From NCBI GenBank assembly GCA_030524675.1, contig JAUNGE010000036.1, positions 1 to 36,186 on the forward strand: a stretch of DNA of 36,186 bases. The letters run 5' to 3'. The DNA comes from a bacterium (lineage in GTDB: Bacteria > Bacillota > Clostridia > Lachnospirales > Lachnospiraceae). Below the pieces are notes generated by a model that saw only the letters and a program-made list of their open reading frames with translations, was not told where the DNA came from and made no database searches. Position numbers and translations under genes: made by a program. Positions 34,544 to 36,186 of this stretch are shown one piece after another (position 1 is the first letter of the stretch; the number at the start of each line of letters is the position of its first letter).

Positions 34544-34708
34544 GACAAGTCACTGTACAAACTAGAAGGACTGCAAAATAAAAAGAAACAAGAAATCAAA
34601 AGAAATGCAGTGGAGAGCGCGAGTCGAAAAGGACACGCGCGGGAACGTGTACAGTCACCGCTTGTCGTACTTCGATTTAAAAAGTGCGAAAAGGAGGCGA
34701 CTTTTTTT
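34544..34708 (+). promoter_or_regulatory. Folded leader of the S10 operon
   Basis: In a ~255-nt leader, GACAAG (34544-34549) pairs with CTTGTC (34661-34666) and ACTGTACA (34552-34559) with TGTACAGT (34648-34655). They enclose a GCGCG/CGCGC hairpin (34617-34640). Just before rpsJ, AAAAAGT pairs with ACTTTTT around a loop containing AAGGAGG, and a run of seven T touches the ATG. This could allow ribosomal-protein feedback. Confidence 0.55.
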
Positions 34709-35026
34709 ATGGCAAGTCAGGTAATGAGAATCACATTGAAGGCATATGACCATCAGTTAGTAGACCAGTGTGCAGGAAAAATCGTTGAGACTGTAAAGAA
34801 GACAGGATCTCAGGTGAGTGGACCGGTGCCGCTGCCTACAAAAAAAGAGGTTGTAACCATCTTAAGAGCTGTTCACAAATACAAAGATTCCAGAGAGCAG
34901 TTCGAGCAGAGAACACACAAGAGACTGATTGACATCATTGCACCGACAAACAAGACAATCGAGACATTGTCAAAGTTAGAGATGCCGGCTGGTGTTGCTA
35001 TCACTCTGAAGAACATCACAAAGTAA
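34709..35026 (+). CDS. rpsJ: Ribosomal protein S10 (uS10)
   Basis: A 105-residue protein of the 30S head, also the partner of NusB in transcription antitermination. It starts [20 protein letters not shown] and contains [36 protein letters not shown], the family core, ending with ATPAGV-type residues ([12 protein letters not shown]). ATG 34709 is 8-9 nt after AAGGAGG; upstream in-frame starts fall in the leader. First gene of the S10 operon. Confidence 0.98.
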   Translation: MASQVMRITLKAYDHQLVDQCAGKIVETVKKTGSQVSGPVPLPTKKEVVTILRAVHKYKDSREQFEQRTHKRLIDIIAPTNKTIETLSKLEMPAGVAITLKNITK

Positions 35027-35085
35027 TCTTTCTCTGCAACAAAAATTTTTGAGTATCCAGAAAGTTTAAATATAAAAGTAACACT

Positions 35086-35252
35086 TCCCTGAGAGGAATC
35101 AACATACCCGCAGGCGGGTTCATAGTGTTCCACCTATATTGGACTGTTCTAGGATGATTTACGCGCTGAGGCGCCGCGGCTTGCAGACGGCGGCGCGCTT
35201 GAAACGAAATGCTTTTTCGCGGATCAGGTGCAGTAAATCCGCTGTAGATCAT
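35086..35252 (+). promoter_or_regulatory. Folded rpsJ-rplC spacer
   Basis: The spacer is 244 bp, where these genes are normally a few dozen bases apart. It shows a three-way junction closed by AACACT and AGTGTT, containing a TTCC/GGAA hairpin and an ACCCG/CGGGT hairpin (about 35080-35130). A GCGCCGC/GCGGCGC stem follows (about 35170-35200), then GCGGAT/ATCCGC (about 35218-35242). No gene or T-run is seen. Confidence 0.55.
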
Positions 35253-35270
35253 GAAACAGGAGGTAAAAAG

Positions 35271-35906
35271 ATGAAGAAAGCGATTTTAGCCACAAAAGTT
35301 GGTATGACCCAGATCTTCAACGAAGACGGAATTTTAGTTCCGGTAACAGTTCTTCAGGCTGGTCCTTGTGTAGTAACACAGGTTAAGACCAAAGAGAACG
35401 ACGGTTACGAGGCAGTACAGGTTGGTTTCGTTGACAAGAAAGAGAAATTAGTTTCCAAACCAGTAAAAGGCCAGTTCGACAAAGCTGGTGTTTCTTACAA
35501 GAGATTTGTGAGAGAGTTTAGATTTGAGAATGCTTCCGAGTATTCCGTAAAAGATGAAATTAAGGCAGATATCTTTGCTGCTGGTGATAAGGTTGATGCA
35601 ACCGCAATCTCCAAAGGAAAAGGTTTCCAGGGTGCTATTAAGAGATACGGACAGCACAGAGGACCTATGGCTCATGGTTCCAAGTTCCATCGTCATCAGG
35701 GTTCCAACGGTTCCGCAACAACTCCAGGTCGTGTGTTCAAGGGCAAAGGAATGCCAGGACATATGGGCGCAAAGAAAGTGACAACTCAGAATCTTGAAGT
35801 AGTAAGAGTAGATGCTGAGAATAACCTGATTCTGGTTAAGGGCGCTGTACCGGGATGCAAGAAGGCATTAGTAACATTGAAAGAAACGGTAAAAGCTGCT
35901 AAATAA
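35271..35906 (+). CDS. rplC: Ribosomal protein L3 (uL3)
   Basis: A 211-residue large-subunit protein that binds near the peptidyl-transferase centre and helps start 50S assembly. It opens [20 protein letters not shown] and has the [20 protein letters not shown] loop, which carries the Gln methylated in some bacteria, and [22 protein letters not shown] 35271 follows CAGGAGGT; an upstream in-frame ATG at 35139 lies in the folded spacer. rplD follows by 30 bp. Confidence 0.98.
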   Translation: MKKAILATKVGMTQIFNEDGILVPVTVLQAGPCVVTQVKTKENDGYEAVQVGFVDKKEKLVSKPVKGQFDKAGVSYKRFVREFRFENASEYSVKDEIKADIFAAGDKVDATAISKGKGFQGAIKRYGQHRGPMAHGSKFHRHQGSNGSATTPGRVFKGKGMPGHMGAKKVTTQNLEVVRVDAENNLILVKGAVPGCKKALVTLKETVKAAK

Positions 35907-35936
35907 TTCAGGCTTTTATGAAAGGAGGACACACAG

Positions 35937-36186
35937 ATGGCAAACGTATCTGTTTTCAATATCGAAGGTAATGAAGTTGGTACATTAGAGCTGAATGATG
36001 CCGTGTTCGGTGTAGAAGTAAACGAACACCTGGTTCATATGGCTGTTGTAAGCCAGCTCGCAAATAAGCGTCAGGGCACTCAGAAAGCAAAAACACGTTC
36101 TGAAGTATCCGGCGGCGGCAGAAAACCATGGAGACAGAAAGGAACCGGTCATGCAAGACAGGGTTCAACAAGAGCTCCGCAGTGGA
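35937..36186 (+). CDS. rplD: Ribosomal protein L4 (uL4), 5' part
   Basis: The first 83 codons of rplD, cut by the window edge. The protein begins [20 protein letters not shown] and reaches the conserved [20 protein letters not shown], ending RAPQW. In many bacteria L4 also represses its own operon, which is relevant to the folded leader upstream. AAAGGAGG (35921-35928) precedes the ATG. Confidence 0.97.
   Translation, partial: MANVSVFNIEGNEVGTLELNDAVFGVEVNEHLVHMAVVSQLANKRQGTQKAKTRSEVSGGGRKPWRQKGTGHARQGSTRAPQW

Noticed and set aside
35086-35130. tRNA-like look (GGGTTCATA and a stem) in the rpsJ-rplC spacer
   Set aside because: No acceptor stem, anticodon arm or CCA end can be assembled; it fits a three-way junction in a leader better.

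Overview
The window looks like chromosomal DNA of a Gram-positive clostridium, most likely Lachnospiraceae. The grounds are the strong AGGAGG ribosome binding sites, TTG and GTG starts, TTGACA-17-TATAAT promoters, a TPP riboswitch on a ThiT-type transporter, CspB-like subtilases, a TTG-started ClpX-like ATPase and exported cell-wall-binding repeat proteins. This is inferred from protein style, not from a marker search.

Layout. (1) 1-3410: a NUDIX hydrolase, a 50-residue coiled-coil protein, a convergent zinc-ribbon protein and a leftward secreted repeat protein. (2) 3630-3839: copy 1 of a ~209-bp structured repeat. (3) 3870-14930: a seven-gene rightward surface-polysaccharide cluster. It encodes a ThDP enzyme, an SDR sugar epimerase/reductase, three GT2 proteins (one with two GT domains), a polyprenyl-phosphate sugar phosphotransferase that starts the glycan, and an LCP ligase that would attach it to the wall; it ends at a terminator. 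(4) 15232-18399: an HtrA-type membrane protease and a stand-alone ClpX-like unfoldase. (5) 18414-21706, leftward: TPP riboswitch - thiT - lspA - subtilase. The subtilase has Cys where the catalytic Ser should be, and a terminator-like hairpin covers its Shine-Dalgarno. (6) 21736-26614: rpsL, rpsG, fusA, tuf with long structured spacers. (7) 26686-34166: an accessory block between tuf and rpsJ, with an iron alcohol dehydrogenase, a VanZ-like protein, a secreted subtilase with an intact triad, repeat copy 2, an acyltransferase, an rRNA-type methyltransferase and a second cell-wall-binding repeat protein. (8) 34420-36186: the start of the S10 operon (rpsJ, rplC, partial rplD), with a long folded leader and an unusually long folded rpsJ-rplC spacer.

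The most interesting signals are: the two-copy ~209-bp repeat, which has terminal inverted repeats, nested hairpins, a compensatory base-pair change between copies and a promoter-like sequence at its left edge; the Ser-to-Cys subtilase behind the hairpin that masks its start; the folded spacers in the ribosomal-protein operons; and the accessory block separating the str and S10 operons.
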